A stretch of DNA of 45,280 nucleotides, taken from NCBI GenBank assembly GCA_936928855.1, contig CAKZHZ010000036.1:1-45280 (forward strand). Direction: 5' to 3'. Positions 43,450 through 45,280 of this stretch are shown in pieces. The translations under genes and the position numbers were made by a program. Below the pieces are notes generated by a model that saw only the letters and a program-made list of their open reading frames with translations, did not search any database and was not told the origin of the DNA. How positions within the stretch are numbered: position 1 is the first letter of the stretch; every line of letters begins with the position of its first letter. This DNA is from an uncultured Polycyclovorans sp. (GTDB lineage: Bacteria; Pseudomonadota; Gammaproteobacteria; Nevskiales; Nevskiaceae).

Positions 43450-43651
43450 CCGCGTAGGGCTCAGGCACCTCGCTGTATCCCATGGCCCAGGACCAGATAT
43501 CCGGATCCTCCACTCCCTCCAGCATCTGCTCGAAGGCCGCCCGCTCGGCCTCGGGTGCGATGGGGTAGCGGGCGTCGTGATAGCGCGTGACCATCACATC
43601 AAGCTCTTTCATGCCGCGGCGTAACAGCCATTTCAGTCGTGCGGGATCCAT
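43418..43651 (-). CDS. sdhE: FAD assembly factor SdhE
   Basis: SdhE helps attach FAD covalently to SdhA. The 77-residue protein shows the whole family pattern: RLKWLLRRGMKELDVMVTRY, with the conserved RGMKELD, then EAERAAFEQMLEGVEDPDIW. The ATG at 43651 gives the normal short protein; upstream frame extends into the terminator after sdhB. It stands between ygfX and sdhB, close to its target genes. Confidence 0.95.
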   Translation of the reverse strand: MDPARLKWLLRRGMKELDVMVTRYHDARYPIAPEAERAAFEQMLEGVEDPDIWSWAMGYSEVPEPYADVIRELRIHR

Positions 43652-43670
43652 GACGCTCCAGAACGAGAAA

Positions 43671-43692
43671 GGGGGCGGCTCTCGCCGCCCCC
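43671..43692 (-). terminator. Rho-independent terminator after sdhB with GAGA loop
   Basis: GGGGGCGGC (43671-43679) and GCCGCCCCC (43684-43692) form a perfect 9-base-pair stem. Read on the minus strand the 4-base loop is GAGA, a GNRA tetraloop, and the stem is followed by TTTCTCGTTCT. It lies 18 bases beyond the sdhB stop and should end or reduce the sdh transcript before sdhE. Confidence 0.75.
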
Positions 43693-43710
43693 GAAGTGAT
43701 ACCCCGGGTG

Positions 43711-44496
43711 TCAGACCGTACGCTCGACCATCAATTTCTTGACCTCGGCAATCGCCTTGGCGGGATTGAGTCCCTTCGGGCAGGTCTTGGTGCAATTCAT
43801 GATGGTATGGCAGCGGTACAACTTGAACGGGTCTTCCAGCGCGTCGAGACGATCGCCGGTGGCCTCGTCGCGGGAGTCCGCGATCCAGCGATAGGCCTGC
43901 ATGAGGATGGCCGGACCGAGATAGCGATCACCATTCCACCAGTAGCTCGGGCAGCTGGTCGAGCAACAGGCGCACAAGATGCATTCGTACAGGCCGTCGA
44001 GCTTGGCGCGCTCTTCCTCGCTTTGCAGTCGCTCGCGGGTGGGGGCAGCCGTGTCGGTTTTCAGCCAGGGCTCGATGGAGGCCAGCTGAGCATAGAAATG
44101 GGTCATGTCCGGCACCAGGTCCTTGACCACCGGCATGTGCGGCAACGGATAGACCGTGACCGTACCCTTGATGTCAGCACATGACTTGATGCAGGCCAGT
44201 GTGTTGCTGCCATCGATGTTCATCGCGCAGGAACCGCAGATGCCCTCGCGGCAGGAGCGCCGCAGCGTCAGCGTGGCATCAACTTCGTTCTTGATCTTCA
44301 GCAGGGCATCGAGAACCATGGGCCCGCAGGCATCCATGTCGATGTCGTAACTGTCCAGACGAGGGTTCTCGCCGGTATCCGGATCATAGCGGTAGATCTT
44401 GAAGGTCCGGACATTCTTGGCGCCGGCGGGAGCAGGATAATGCTTGCCGGCCGACTTGTTGATCCGGGAATTCTGGGGGAGTGAAAACTGTGCCAT
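43711..44496 (-). CDS. sdhB: Succinate dehydrogenase iron-sulfur subunit SdhB
   Basis: SdhB carries electrons from the SdhA flavin to ubiquinone. The 261 residues hold the [2Fe-2S] site CREGICGSC plus a later Cys, and the [4Fe-4S] and [3Fe-4S] ligands in CILCACCSTSCPSYWWNG and CHTIMNCTKTCPKGLNP. The third [2Fe-2S] ligand is Cys, as in mitochondria and alphaproteobacteria; E. coli has Asp there. The length is also nearer the mitochondrial type. The gene follows sdhA by 18 bases and ends in a terminator. Confidence 0.97.
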   Translation of the reverse strand: MAQFSLPQNSRINKSAGKHYPAPAGAKNVRTFKIYRYDPDTGENPRLDSYDIDMDACGPMVLDALLKIKNEVDATLTLRRSCREGICGSCAMNIDGSNTLACIKSCADIKGTVTVYPLPHMPVVKDLVPDMTHFYAQLASIEPWLKTDTAAPTRERLQSEEERAKLDGLYECILCACCSTSCPSYWWNGDRYLGPAILMQAYRWIADSRDEATGDRLDALEDPFKLYRCHTIMNCTKTCPKGLNPAKAIAEVKKLMVERTV

Positions 44497-44514
44497 CTCA
44501 CACGCTCCTGGAAC

Positions 44515-45280
44515 TTAGTATTTACGGGCCATCGGCGGGATGTGCTCGACATCCTCGTCCATGGGCTGCATGTGAACCGGGCGGAAGTCGAGCTTCACGT
44601 CCTTCGGACCGGTGCGCCACGCCACCGTGTGCTTCAACCAGTTCTCGTCGTCGCGCTCCTTGATGTCGTCACGCGCGTGCGCCCCCCGTGATTCCTTGCG
44701 GTTCTCGGCGCCAACGATGGTCACCAGCGCCTGTCCAAGCAGGTTGTCCAGCTCCAGCGTCTCGATCAGATCGGAGTTCCAGATCAGAGAACGATCGGTG
44801 ACCCTGAGGTCGTTATGGAAGGTATCGATGATCTCGTTGAGGCGGGTGACGCCTTCCTGCATCAGAGGGCCGTCGCGGAACACTGCGCAGTGCTTCTGCA
44901 TGGTCTTCTGCATGTCGAGACGGATCTGGGCGGTGGCCGCAGTGCCCTTGGCGTTGCGCGCAGCATCAAGACGCGCCAGCGCGGCATCTTCCGAGCGCGA
45001 GGAAATCTTCTTGTGCGGCGTATTGGGCTTGATCAGCTGCGCGGTGCGAATCGCAGCCGCGCGGCCGAACACCACGAGGTCCAGCAGGGAGTTGGACCCC
45101 AGTCGGTTGGCACCATGCACCGACACACAGGCCGCTTCGCCGACGGCCATCAGGCCCGGCACCACGCTGTCCGGGTTGCCATCCTTGAGGGTGACCACTT
45201 CGCCGGTGTAGAGCGCCGGGATGCCGCCCATGTTGTAGTGCACCGTCGGCACCACCGGAATCGGGGCCTTGGTGGCGTCG
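44515..45280 (-). CDS. sdhA: Succinate dehydrogenase flavoprotein subunit SdhA, 5' part outside window
   Basis: The visible ~254 C-terminal residues include PTVHYNMGGIPALYTGEVVT, with the substrate-binding His-Tyr-Asn, and SVHGANRLGSNSLLDLVVFG, the conserved FAD-contact segment. The helical domain has ESRGAHARDD with the catalytic-region Arg. The frame remains open to the right edge, so the start, the FAD loop and the His that binds FAD covalently lie beyond the window. SdhE encoded nearby would flavinylate it. Confidence 0.97.
   Translation of the reverse strand, partial: DATKAPIPVVPTVHYNMGGIPALYTGEVVTLKDGNPDSVVPGLMAVGEAACVSVHGANRLGSNSLLDLVVFGRAAAIRTAQLIKPNTPHKKISSRSEDAALARLDAARNAKGTAATAQIRLDMQKTMQKHCAVFRDGPLMQEGVTRLNEIIDTFHNDLRVTDRSLIWNSDLIETLELDNLLGQALVTIVGAENRKESRGAHARDDIKERDDENWLKHTVAWRTGPKDVKLDFRPVHMQPMDEDVEHIPPMARKY

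Overview
The window is a GC-rich, gene-dense bacterial chromosome segment. It looks like a gammaproteobacterium. Four blocks keep gene orders that I recall from Pseudomonas aeruginosa: sdhE-ygfX / nadB / rpoE(algU)-mucA-mucB-rseC-mucD-lepA-lepB-DUF4845-rnc-era-recO-pdxJ-acpS; gacS divergent from cysM-rlmD; mfd-csiV close to nagZ and a 5'-methylthioinosine phosphorylase; and clpS-clpA. The blocks are joined differently from Pseudomonas, and SdhB has a mitochondrial/alphaproteobacterial-type [2Fe-2S] motif. A lineage such as Nevskiales/Salinisphaerales or a relative is plausible, but I cannot fix the taxon from the sequence alone.

Layout. 1-~386: two short foreign-looking fragments, a CobN cobaltochelatase piece and an actinobacterial-type amidase/PGRP-like piece, butted against a clpA gene that is cut after about 350 codons. 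387-1765: clpA (3' missing) and clpS. 1898-4111: CHASE2 adenylate cyclase, divergent from 4242-9892: type II secretion genes gspC-D-E-F. 9947-13213: a DUF1302/DUF1329 outer-membrane/periplasmic pair ending in a strong terminator. 13558-18736: hslR, a SIMPL-domain protein, mfd and csiV. 18728-25507 (minus strand): a SPOR/FecR-like envelope protein translationally coupled to a CheR-PAS-GGDEF-EAL fusion, then methylthioinosine phosphorylase, hypoxanthine phosphoribosyltransferase, nagZ, an L,D-transpeptidase and a CYTH triphosphatase. 25596-30108: rlmD and cysM on minus, and a GacS/BarA-type hybrid kinase on plus. 30070-41257: the long minus-strand rpoE-to-acpS series. 41416-43023: nadB. 43015-45280: ygfX, sdhE, sdhB and the 3' part of sdhA.

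How the genes work together. The 30-41 kb block couples the envelope-stress sigma factor and its regulators (MucA, MucB, RseC, MucD) to protein export (LepB), translation (LepA), RNA processing (RNase III, Era) and cofactor synthesis (PdxJ, AcpS). MTI phosphorylase would release hypoxanthine that the overlapping Hpt gene can salvage to IMP. CsiV, the SPOR protein, NagZ and the L,D-transpeptidase form a loose peptidoglycan-related cluster around mfd. The most unusual gene content is the CheR-PAS-GGDEF-EAL protein with its coupled secreted SPOR partner, and a GacS-like kinase with almost no periplasmic sensor and a receiver domain lacking its aspartate. No rRNA, tRNA, IS element, phage gene or CRISPR array was seen.
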